Positions 33,604 through 41,415 of a stretch of 64,000 bases of DNA are shown one piece after another. The DNA lies in NCBI GenBank assembly GCA_964493125.1, contig CAZBMS010000002.1:8769-72768 (forward strand), written 5' to 3'. This stretch comes from QGNO01 sp964493125. GTDB taxonomy: Bacteria; Chloroflexota; Dehalococcoidia; Lucifugimonadales; QGNO01. The notes under the pieces are model-generated. The model ran no database searches. It saw nothing but the letters and a program-made list of their open reading frames with translations, and was not told the origin of the DNA. The position numbers and the translations under genes were made by a program. Numbering within the stretch: the stretch's first letter is position 1; each line of letters opens with the position of its first letter.

Positions 33604-34902
33604 ATGCCGGCATATGCCGTCATAGGCGGTCAGTGGGGCGACGAAGGCAAAGGCAAAATGGTGGACTTCCTGGCTCAATACAGCCAGTATGTAGTCCGTT
33701 ATTCGGGTGGCAATAACGCTGGGCACACCGTTATTAACGACAAAGGTAGCTTTGCATTCCATTTAGTACCAACTGGTATTTTCTGGCCAGAAGTCACTTG
33801 TGTTATTGGGAATGGCGTCGTAATTGATGCAAACGTACTCATAGAAGAGATAGATGGCCTTAAGCAAGTTGGAATAGAAACTGGCCGATTGGCAGTGAGT
33901 GATCGTGCTCATTTGATAATGCCATACCATGTAACTTTGGATCGTCTCGAAGAGGAAGCTAGGGGCTCCACAGCTATAGGCACCACGGGAAGGGGAGTAG
34001 GTCCTGCTTACGTTGATAAGATCGCTCGTTCCGGCATTAGAGTTGGGGATCTCCTAGAAATTGATGACAAGAGTAGATTCTTGCCCCGTTTGGAAAGTGT
34101 TATCAAACTAAAGAATTCTCTGATAACCAAGGTATATGGCGGCAATCCAATAGACCTCCAAGAAATCTATCAGCAATGCCGTGAATGGGCAGATAAACTC
34201 AGACCATTTATAAAATCTACTGAGACGATGCTGCTAAAAGCCCTATCGAATAATGACTCGATCATTCTTGAAGGGGCCCAAGGCACCATGCTTGATATAG
34301 ACCATGGCACTTTCCCATACGTCACATCATCTTCTCCTACGATAGGAGGGGCCATAACCGGACTTGGGATACCACCTCAGTCCATCAAGGGTGTTATGGG
34401 AGTTTTTAAAGCCTACTCAACTAGGGTAGGTTCTGGGCCAATGGTGACGGAGCTCCTGGATGATTTCGGAGAGGCTATCCGCGAACGCGCTCAAGAGTAT
34501 GGGGCAACTACTGGTAGACCACGCAGGTGCGGATGGTTTGATGCTGTCGCGGCAAGATATAGTGCTCAACTAAATGGATACACGTCAATCGTACTAACAC
34601 GTCTTGATATACTGGATACTTTTTCTAACATAAAGATATGCACAGGGTATCGTCTAGAGGACGGGACAATAACCACAGATTTCCCGACCAGTGCATCTAC
34701 TTTAGAAAGTTGCGAGCCCATATATGAGGAAATACCTGGATGGGACGGCTCAACAGCTTCAACCACCAACGTAAAAGACTTACCTCAAGGGGCCAAGCTT
34801 TATGTAAACCGTATCGAAGAGCTGATAGGAGTCCCTATAGACATAATCTCAACTGGGCCTCGGCGAGAAGAGACAATTATCATAAGGTCAACTGTAGCCT
34901 AA
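33604..34902 (+). CDS. purA: Adenylosuccinate synthetase
   Basis: GTP-dependent ligase converting IMP and aspartate to adenylosuccinate in AMP synthesis. 432 residues, normal length. The N-terminal loop GGQWGDEGKGKMVD with catalytic Asp is at about 7-20, followed by GGNNAGHT, the IMP-contact TTGRGVGPAY, the switch-like EGAQGTMLDIDHGTFPYVT, and the GTP base-recognition LTRLD. AGAGGTT lies before the ATG. Monocistronic by its promoter; followed by two FAH-family genes after 43 nt. Confidence 0.97.
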   Translation: MPAYAVIGGQWGDEGKGKMVDFLAQYSQYVVRYSGGNNAGHTVINDKGSFAFHLVPTGIFWPEVTCVIGNGVVIDANVLIEEIDGLKQVGIETGRLAVSDRAHLIMPYHVTLDRLEEEARGSTAIGTTGRGVGPAYVDKIARSGIRVGDLLEIDDKSRFLPRLESVIKLKNSLITKVYGGNPIDLQEIYQQCREWADKLRPFIKSTETMLLKALSNNDSIILEGAQGTMLDIDHGTFPYVTSSSPTIGGAITGLGIPPQSIKGVMGVFKAYSTRVGSGPMVTELLDDFGEAIRERAQEYGATTGRPRRCGWFDAVAARYSAQLNGYTSIVLTRLDILDTFSNIKICTGYRLEDGTITTDFPTSASTLESCEPIYEEIPGWDGSTASTTNVKDLPQGAKLYVNRIEELIGVPIDIISTGPRREETIIIRSTVA

Positions 34903-34945
34903 ACTAAATAAGGTTTTCGGATTAATCGGATATTATGGAGGGGAA

Positions 34946-35845
34946 ATGAAACTGGCTTTTTACGACGACTTCAGGCTAGGAGTTGTACAGGGTAACCACA
35001 TAGTAGACATGCCTGAAGTTGTCGAAAATCAATCTGATCTTAAACCTAGTGAACTAATAAATTATATCATTGCCAATTTTCAACGATATGAAAATCTCAT
35101 AAAAACCAGTGCCGAAACCGGGAATCCCATACCAATCGCCAATATTAAATTCCGGTCCCCATTGCCTAAGCCCGGGAAAATTGTATGTATGGCAATAAAC
35201 TACCTCGAGGGAGGTCCCGAATCCAAAATCCCGCCAATTAACGGTTTCTTGAAATCATCCAATTCTGTTGCCGGAGACGGCGACACAGTCAAGCTTCCCC
35301 CTGCAAATGCTTCGATATTTGAGCACGAAGCTGAGCTAGGAGTTGTAATAGGGAAAACCGCCAGTAACGTAGGGCAAAGCTCGGCTTACGATTACGTCTT
35401 TGGCTACATGAATGTGGTTGACATCTCGGCTAGGGACTTGGGTAACCCTCCATATGACAGCTACTTCCCTATCAAGTCTTGGAGTAATTTTGCTCCCATG
35501 GGCCCGTACCTAGTTACTAGAGACGAGATTTCGAATCCACAAGATATTAACGTAAAACTCTGGGTAAACAACAAACTTAACCAGAACTTCAACACAAGCT
35601 CTATGGCACACAAGATAGCAGAGTGTATAGAGTGGGTATCTAGCATAACAACTCTAGACCCCGGTGACGTTATAGCAACTGGTACAAATCACCTAGACCT
35701 TGGACCACTTCAAGATAGCGATATTGTCGAGATGGAAACCGAGGGGCTAGGCAGAATTCACTTCAAGATAATCGATCCCCTCAAGAGGGGATGGCCTAGA
35801 GAAACCCGTGCTGAAAAAGCCGCCAGAGAAGGTGGAGGGAACTAG
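34946..35845 (+). CDS. Fumarylacetoacetate hydrolase (FAH) family protein, copy 1
   Basis: 299 residues. An N-terminal domain (MKLAFYDDFRLGVV) is followed by the FAH catalytic domain: FLKSSNSVAGDGDTVKLPP, then metal-binding HEAELGVVIGK, then YMNVVDISARD, and the ending region TTLDPGDVIATGTNHLDLG. Relatives hydrolyse fumarylpyruvate, acylpyruvates or 2-hydroxyhepta-2,4-dienedioate in aromatic-acid breakdown. GGAGGGG precedes the ATG. A close paralogue starts 3 nt after it ends. Confidence 0.9.
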   Translation: MKLAFYDDFRLGVVQGNHIVDMPEVVENQSDLKPSELINYIIANFQRYENLIKTSAETGNPIPIANIKFRSPLPKPGKIVCMAINYLEGGPESKIPPINGFLKSSNSVAGDGDTVKLPPANASIFEHEAELGVVIGKTASNVGQSSAYDYVFGYMNVVDISARDLGNPPYDSYFPIKSWSNFAPMGPYLVTRDEISNPQDINVKLWVNNKLNQNFNTSSMAHKIAECIEWVSSITTLDPGDVIATGTNHLDLGPLQDSDIVEMETEGLGRIHFKIIDPLKRGWPRETRAEKAAREGGGN

Positions 35846-35848
35846 ATT

Positions 35849-36739
35849 ATGAAATTTGCATTTTTTGACGATTCAAGAATAGGAATTGTAATCGACTCGG
35901 AGATTGTCGATATCACCGAGGTTAATCTGGGAATCAATACCGCCACTACTCAAGGTTTGCTTAATGGCATAATGGGAAATTTTGATTCGCTTCGACCTAG
36001 ATTGGAAGACCTAACCCTATCTGGAACAAGAGTTCCATTATCTTCGGTAAACTTGGGCCCGCCTATACCAAGACCGGGGAAAATTGTAGCAATGGCTGTG
36101 AATTATATGGAGAACGGCGCTCTTAAAGAAAAGCCTCCTATACATGCCTTTTTAAAATCTCGAAACGCCATAATCGGACCCGGGGATACTATAAATCTGC
36201 CAAAGGCCAATGCTAGCGTATTCCATCACGAAGCAGAATTGGGCGTTGTCATAGGTAAAGAAGGAACCGATATCGCGGTTGAAAATGCGTTTGACCACGT
36301 GTTTGGCTACGTCAACTTTATTGATGTATCTGCACGTGGATTAAGTGGTGGTAACTTCTTTTGGAATAAAAGTTGGGATACCTTTGCTCCCATCGGGCCA
36401 TACATAGTGACTAAAGATGAAATTGCCGACCCACAAAATCTTCCAGTCAAACTCACAGTGAACGGTATGCCCAGACAAGAACTTTCTACTAGCGATATGG
36501 CACACGATGTAGCTGCATGCATAGCGTGGGTCTCTTCTATTACAACTCTAGACCCCGGCGACATTATTGCAACAGGCACGAACCACCAAGGCCTTGGAGC
36601 AATACAAGATGGTGACTCGATATTAATGGAAATCACTGGTCTTGGTAGTCTCGAAGTAAACGTAAGAGACGACCTGAAGCGGCAGTGGCCAACTGAGGTA
36701 GATAGTGCTTTCGCAGATCGAATGGCAGGACGTTCCTGA
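35849..36739 (+). CDS. Fumarylacetoacetate hydrolase (FAH) family protein, copy 2
   Basis: 296 residues, paralogous to its upstream neighbour across its length (MKFAFFDDSRIGIV; FLKSRNAIIGPGDTINLPK; HHEAELGVVIGKEG; NFIDVSARG; TTLDPGDIIATGTNHQGLG). Metal-ligand acidic residues are kept. A few active-region residues differ from copy 1 (ARG for ARD after IDVS), which could mean different substrates or a heteromer. The 3-nt gap points to coupled expression. A PIG-L deacetylase gene follows about 110 nt later. Confidence 0.9.
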   Translation: MKFAFFDDSRIGIVIDSEIVDITEVNLGINTATTQGLLNGIMGNFDSLRPRLEDLTLSGTRVPLSSVNLGPPIPRPGKIVAMAVNYMENGALKEKPPIHAFLKSRNAIIGPGDTINLPKANASVFHHEAELGVVIGKEGTDIAVENAFDHVFGYVNFIDVSARGLSGGNFFWNKSWDTFAPIGPYIVTKDEIADPQNLPVKLTVNGMPRQELSTSDMAHDVAACIAWVSSITTLDPGDIIATGTNHQGLGAIQDGDSILMEITGLGSLEVNVRDDLKRQWPTEVDSAFADRMAGRS

Positions 36740-36849
36740 TTTGCAAGCCAAAACATACCTCTTCGACTTTGACAAAGCACTGATTTCTGATGCCCCTGAA
36801 GGCTTGCTTGGTCTAGACTTGAACACACTTAATAACGAGGTTGCATATA

Positions 36850-37563
36850 ATGGTCAAAGATAAAACTGTTGAATCGTATAGTAGAGGCATGGTTGTAGTG
36901 GCCCATCCTGACGACGCTGAATTCGGATGTTCCGGAACTGTAGCAAAATGGGTTAAGGAAGGCATACAGTTCGTTTATGTACTTTGTACGGATGGAAGCA
37001 AAGGTACTTCGGACCGGGATATTGGCCCCCAAGAACTTTCTCGGATTCGAAAAGATGAACAAATAGCGGCAGGGAAATTGCTAGGTCTTAACGATGTAGT
37101 TTTCTTAGACTACCCTGATGGATATCTAGAACCTAGTCTCGATTTGAGACGCGACATCTCTCGAGAAATCAGGCGCTTCAAGCCAGACATTCTGATAACT
37201 ACGAACCCCACCCGAACTTTAACTGGATCTGGCTATATAGGACACCCCGACCATTTTGCAGCCGGAGAAGCCACTCTATCCGCCGTTTATCCTGCTGCTC
37301 GCGATCACCTCACATTTCCAGAATTATTGGAAGAGGGACTTGAAACTCACAAAGTACGTGAGGTGCTTATCATGGGGCATGATACACCTGATAAATGGAT
37401 TGATGTTAGCTCAAGCATAGATATTGCGATACAGTCTCTTCTTGCCCACAAGAGCCAGCTAGGAATTGAAGCAGCCGAGCGATCCAAGGAATGGAAGAAG
37501 CGTGCCGGTAAAGAACATCAGATGGGGTATGCGGAAGGGTTCAAAAGCTTCACCTTAAGTTGA
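36850..37563 (+). CDS. PIG-L/LmbE family deacetylase
   Basis: A zinc-dependent N-acetyl hydrolase of the LmbE fold, 237 residues. The metal motif AHPDDAEFGCSGT is at the N-terminus, RRDISREIRRFKPDILITT in the middle, and the distal His pair HPDHFAAG. Family members deacetylate GlcNAc-malate (BshB), mycothiol precursors or GlcNAc-lipids; with no thiol-synthesis partner here, the substrate is open. ATG 36850 is preferred over the TTG at 36841 because GAGG at 36836-36839 would be too close to the latter. Confidence 0.88.
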   Translation: MVKDKTVESYSRGMVVVAHPDDAEFGCSGTVAKWVKEGIQFVYVLCTDGSKGTSDRDIGPQELSRIRKDEQIAAGKLLGLNDVVFLDYPDGYLEPSLDLRRDISREIRRFKPDILITTNPTRTLTGSGYIGHPDHFAAGEATLSAVYPAARDHLTFPELLEEGLETHKVREVLIMGHDTPDKWIDVSSSIDIAIQSLLAHKSQLGIEAAERSKEWKKRAGKEHQMGYAEGFKSFTLS

Positions 37564-37584
37564 TTACCCTCCGAATTCACACGA

Positions 37585-37602
37585 GTCGAAATTAATTTCG
37601 AC
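37585..37602. repeat. 18-nt perfect palindrome between convergent PIG-L gene and tRNA
   Basis: GTCGAAATTAATTTCGAC, 20 nt past the tRNA 3' end and 22 nt past the PIG-L stop. It can form a 7-bp hairpin in either transcript. Without a T-run it is at best a weak bidirectional terminator; a protein-binding site is possible. Confidence 0.45.
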
Positions 37603-37621
37603 CAAGTTAATGTGGGCTAGA

Positions 37622-37697
37622 TGGTGGAGCTGAAGGGAGTCGAACCCTTGACCTCCTCAATGCCATTGAGGCGCTCTCCCAACTGAGCTACAGCCCC
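37622..37697 (-). tRNA. tRNA-Ala (anticodon GGC)
   Basis: A 76-nt cloverleaf on the minus strand with encoded CCA. Acceptor GGGGCTG pairs with CAGCTCC including the G3-U70 wobble that marks alanine tRNA. The D-loop is AGCTCAGTTGGGAGAGC, the anticodon stem CCTCA/TGAGG carries loop ATGGCAT (anticodon GGC), and the T-arm holds GGTTCGACTCC. A promoter lies just upstream. Confidence 0.97.
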
Positions 37698-37710
37698 ACT
37701 TCAGCATTCA

Positions 37711-37739
37711 ACTATAACATTCGCTAATACGAGCCGCAA
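37711..37739 (-). promoter_or_regulatory. Promoter for tRNA-Ala
   Basis: Minus strand TTGCGG (37739-37734), a 17-nt spacer ending TGT, then TATAGT (37716-37711). It places the transcript start about 8 nt before the mature tRNA 5' end. Confidence 0.55.
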
Positions 37740-37801
37740 TCACTAGCGGTACAACCACACAATATATACTGCTACATGTTACTCAACATAGGCTATGTGG
37801 A

Positions 37802-37830
37802 TTGACAGCATGAGAAACCCTAAATAGCAT
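37802..37830 (+). promoter_or_regulatory. Promoter for leuS
   Basis: TTGACA (37802-37807), a 17-nt spacer and TAGCAT (37825-37830). The leader before the ATG is only about 13 nt and contains the ribosome site AGGAG. Confidence 0.6.
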
Positions 37831-37849
37831 AATCATCTAGGAGTTTCCA

Positions 37850-40315
37850 ATGGCTACAAATGAACGTCAAACCGAATTGCGTTACGAACCTAAAGAAATC
37901 GACAAGAAGTGGCAAGCACGATGGGCCAATGACGGCCTATACAAAGTAGATGATCTCGCAGATCTCCCCAAATGGTATGAAATGACCATGTATCCATACC
38001 CATCAGGAGATTTGCACATCGGTCATTGGTATGCAATGGCGCCTTCCGATGCTCACGCACGATTTAAACGGATGCAAGGCTACAATGTCCTCCACCCCAT
38101 GGGTTTCGACTCTTTCGGATTACCCGCAGAAAATGCTGCGATAAAACAAAAGATACATCCACACGACTGGACTACCAAGAACATTGAAAATATGAAGCGT
38201 CAATTGCGATCTATGGGCACAATTTACGACTGGAACAGAGAATTAAGTACTATGGATCCAGAATATTATCGGTGGAACCAGTGGCTATTTCTCCAATTCT
38301 TCAAAAACGGTCTTGCCTACAGGGAAAATGCGCCTGTTAACTGGTGCCCTATTGATCAAACAGTTTTAGCGAACGAACAAGTTGTAGATGGAAAATGCGA
38401 AAGATGTGACGCCCAAGTAGAGCGAACCAACTTAGAACAATGGTTTTTCAAAATCACTCAGTTTGCAGACAAGTTATTAGACTTTTCGAAACTAATTGAC
38501 TGGCCTACAAGAATAAAAACCTTGCAAGAAAATTGGATAGGCCGTAGCGAAGGAGTTGACATAAGTTTTGATATTTCTCATCTCAATATAGAGGAAGCCG
38601 AACTTCGTACTTTTACTACCAGAATTGACACTATCTATGGCGTAACATTCATGGCGTTGGCTCCTGAGCACCCACTCATTGAGAAAATCGTTACACCAGA
38701 CAAAAAGTCTGCCATCAGCAAATATATCCAGGGGGCTCGTCAACAGTCAGAAATAGAGCGTTTGGCGGCTGACAGAGAAAAAACTGGTGAGTTCACTGGT
38801 TGCTACGCTATAAATCAACTAAATGGGGACCAGATCCCAATCTTCGCCGCCGACTACGTCCTATTAAGCTATGGCACAGGTGCGGTTATGGGCGTACCTG
38901 CGCACGACCAACGTGACTTCGAATTTGCAACCAAAAAGAGCCTGCCAATTAAAGTAGTTATATCTCCTAAGGACTGGAATGGGGAGGAACTGTCAGAGGC
39001 ATACATCGGTTCAGGATTACTAGTAAATTCTGGAGAATTTGATGGCATTTCAAGCGATAAAGGAATCAACCTGATTGCTGAGCATGTAGAAAATACTGGA
39101 TGGGGCAATCGGACCATATCTTATCGCCTCAGAGATTGGCTTATCTCAAGACAACGATATTGGGGAACTCCCATCCCAATAATCTACTGTATCACTTGTG
39201 GAACAGTGCCAGTCCCAGAGGAAAACCTACCAGTAGAGCTACCGCGGGATGCCGATTTTAGGCCTAAGGGGAAATCTCCACTCGCATCTAATCCAACGTT
39301 CTTAAACACAACATGCCCAAATTGCGGGGGTAAAGCCGAGCGAGAAACTGACACCATGGACACATTTGTTGATTCCTCCTGGTATCAACTCAGATATGTC
39401 AGCCCAAACTACGACAAAGGTCCTTTCGACAAAGAACTATTAAACCTATGGGGAGCTGTGGATCAATATACAGGAGGGGCGGAGCACGCAGTCATGCACC
39501 TGCTTTATACACGATTTTTTACAAAGGCACTTAATAAATTAGGACTACTGAACTTTGAAGAGCCTTTCCTAAGATTATTCAACCAAGGAACAATTATTGC
39601 TGACCATCATAAGATGAGCAAATCACGAGGGAACGTAATCGCACCAGATCCATTCGTAGAATCACTGGGCGCTGATGTGGTCCGCATTTACTTAATGTTC
39701 CTAGGGCCGTGGGAACAAGGTGGCGATTGGAGTGATAGTGGCATCAGAGGGATGACACGGTGGGTAAACCGTGTATGGGACATAGCTCATGTCGATGCCA
39801 GTAAATTCGACAAGGTCGATAAAGAAACTTCCCAAAACCTCACGCGCGATACTCACAAAACTATACGTAAAGTTATCACTGACTTGGATCGTTATCATTT
39901 CAATACCGCTATTGCAGCCATGATGGAATTCAGTAACAAACTTGGAGCAATAGCACTAAAGAAGAACGTATCCGCAACAGATTGGGGAAAGGCTGTCACA
40001 ACTCTACTCTTACTGTTAGCCCCAATAGCACCACACATATCCGAAGAATTGTGGGAAAGGCTAGGAAATTCCTACAGCATACACAACGAAAAACTTCCTG
40101 AATGGAATGAGGCTTTAGCCGCTGACGAAACTATAACCCTGATAGTACAGGTTAATGGAAAAGTAAGAGACAAAATTTCAGTTCAGGCTGATATATCTGA
40201 GGACGAAGCAAAGGAAGCCGCTTTAAAAAGCACCAACGCACAAGGATTTGTTGGAGACAAAGACATCCGAAAACTCATTTATGTTCCAAGCAAACTAGTG
40301 AACATAGTTATCTAA
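37850..40315 (+). CDS. leuS: Leucyl-tRNA synthetase
   Basis: A class I synthetase charging tRNA-Leu, 821 residues. HIGH is intact in YPYPSGDLHIGHWYA (about 48-62). The zinc/insert region has CITCG and CPNCGG, the editing domain has FTTRIDTIYGVTFMALAPEH, and KMSKSRGN lies in ADHHKMSKSRGNVI. The C-terminal VQVNGKVRDKI is conserved. AGGAGTTT lies before the ATG. Complete; nothing odd beyond the normal bacterial form. Confidence 0.97.
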   Translation: MATNERQTELRYEPKEIDKKWQARWANDGLYKVDDLADLPKWYEMTMYPYPSGDLHIGHWYAMAPSDAHARFKRMQGYNVLHPMGFDSFGLPAENAAIKQKIHPHDWTTKNIENMKRQLRSMGTIYDWNRELSTMDPEYYRWNQWLFLQFFKNGLAYRENAPVNWCPIDQTVLANEQVVDGKCERCDAQVERTNLEQWFFKITQFADKLLDFSKLIDWPTRIKTLQENWIGRSEGVDISFDISHLNIEEAELRTFTTRIDTIYGVTFMALAPEHPLIEKIVTPDKKSAISKYIQGARQQSEIERLAADREKTGEFTGCYAINQLNGDQIPIFAADYVLLSYGTGAVMGVPAHDQRDFEFATKKSLPIKVVISPKDWNGEELSEAYIGSGLLVNSGEFDGISSDKGINLIAEHVENTGWGNRTISYRLRDWLISRQRYWGTPIPIIYCITCGTVPVPEENLPVELPRDADFRPKGKSPLASNPTFLNTTCPNCGGKAERETDTMDTFVDSSWYQLRYVSPNYDKGPFDKELLNLWGAVDQYTGGAEHAVMHLLYTRFFTKALNKLGLLNFEEPFLRLFNQGTIIADHHKMSKSRGNVIAPDPFVESLGADVVRIYLMFLGPWEQGGDWSDSGIRGMTRWVNRVWDIAHVDASKFDKVDKETSQNLTRDTHKTIRKVITDLDRYHFNTAIAAMMEFSNKLGAIALKKNVSATDWGKAVTTLLLLLAPIAPHISEELWERLGNSYSIHNEKLPEWNEALAADETITLIVQVNGKVRDKISVQADISEDEAKEAALKSTNAQGFVGDKDIRKLIYVPSKLVNIVI

Positions 40316-40326
40316 CATATTGAGCC

Positions 40327-40533
40327 CTACATCTCAATTTTCTTCTCTCCAGAAAGATATGGTATCGGCTCTTTAGAGAAAGCAACTCTACATCCAGGCC
40401 CACAGAAATAATAAGTATCGCCTTTATATTGATGGGTTCCACCATGAGGTTTCGCAGCAGAAACCATCATCCCACAAACAGGATCTCTAAAAGAGTTTTC
40501 AGAGTCAAAAAGGTCCAAAACTTTCCTTAGCAT
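40327..40533 (-). CDS. Small YHS-domain protein
   Basis: 68 residues carrying one YHS domain: DPVCGMMV, then YKGDTYYFCGPGCRVAF, ending soon after. The two cysteine-bearing motifs are those used by copper/metal-handling YHS domains of transporters and stand-alone proteins, so metal binding is likely. It is convergent with leuS (11 nt apart) and directly follows the NHL-repeat gene on the same strand, only 12 nt from its end, so these two are probably co-transcribed in the order NHL then YHS. Confidence 0.75.
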   Translation of the reverse strand: MLRKVLDLFDSENSFRDPVCGMMVSAAKPHGGTHQYKGDTYYFCGPGCRVAFSKEPIPYLSGEKKIEM

Positions 40534-40545
40534 CTAATCATCACA

Positions 40546-41373
40546 CTACGATATTTTCCTATATTTCGTAACTAAAGCTTCATTGCCAGCAGCGTACATA
40601 TTGCCATAGATATCAACCCATAGTCCGTGCACATTGGCAGCGGTACGTATGCGAGTAATCATCTGGCCGTCTAAATTGAGCATGGTCATTCCGGGAACTT
40701 GGTCAGTAACATAAACAGTTTCCTCTAAATCAATATATATATCCATCGGGTGAAAAAAACCCAGCCATTCGGATACATAACCACCGTTTGTATCAAAAAT
40801 CTGAACCCTATGATTCTCCCGATCGCACACGTATACGCGATCTTTATGAACCCATATCCCATGAGGAACGGAGAATTGACCAGGTCCGACACCCCAAGAT
40901 CCCCAAGATTTAACGTACCTCCCATCAGACTTGAACCGATGTACGCTAGAATTAGCGTACCCATCCGCAATATAGATTTCGCCATCGCCAGTCACGGCAA
41001 TATCAGCAGGATGGTTAAACGGTTCTTCCAAAGCGGGGATATCTCTATTCCCCAACCTCAAGGAAACGTTTCCTTTTGTATCATACTTAAGTATTTCATG
41101 GGCATCTCTGTCAGATAGAAATACTTCATCACTTTCGGTGATAAATATTCCATGACCATCCATTAATTCTCCATCACCCCAAGAATCAATTAGGTTTCCT
41201 TCTCCATCAAACACTAGAATGGGCGGATCCTTTCTTTGATAAACGTAAACTTTGCCTTCTGAGTCCGTTGCAACATGCGAAGTGTTACCAAATGTCATTC
41301 CGGACGGCAAATTCCCAAACGGATGAATTACCTCATAAACGTGCCTACCCGTTCCTGCAATAAATCTGACCAT
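40546..41373 (-). CDS. NHL-repeat beta-propeller protein
   Basis: 275 residues with at least five NHL-type repeats (for example FNHPADIAVTGDGEIYIADG, FSVPHGIWVHKDRVYVCDR, NHRVQIFDTNG), as in peptidyl-alpha-hydroxyglycine alpha-amidating lyases and other six-bladed propellers. No signal peptide is seen. Active-site residues of the lyase cannot be confirmed. It could be a lyase, a lactonase-type enzyme or a binding scaffold. The start is ATG 41373, preceded by GGAGTGATGGAGAG. Paired with the small YHS gene downstream. Confidence 0.8.
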   Translation of the reverse strand: MVRFIAGTGRHVYEVIHPFGNLPSGMTFGNTSHVATDSEGKVYVYQRKDPPILVFDGEGNLIDSWGDGELMDGHGIFITESDEVFLSDRDAHEILKYDTKGNVSLRLGNRDIPALEEPFNHPADIAVTGDGEIYIADGYANSSVHRFKSDGRYVKSWGSWGVGPGQFSVPHGIWVHKDRVYVCDRENHRVQIFDTNGGYVSEWLGFFHPMDIYIDLEETVYVTDQVPGMTMLNLDGQMITRIRTAANVHGLWVDIYGNMYAAGNEALVTKYRKIS

Positions 41374-41415
41374 ATAAACTCTCCATCACTCCTTATTGAC
41401 AACATATTCTTAGTT

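Noticed and set aside
36307..36828. A 173-codon minus-strand open frame overlapping the second FAH gene and spacer
   Set aside because: It is almost entirely antisense to a well-supported FAH gene and has low-complexity, Ser/Pro-rich translation with no motif. Judged a shadow frame.
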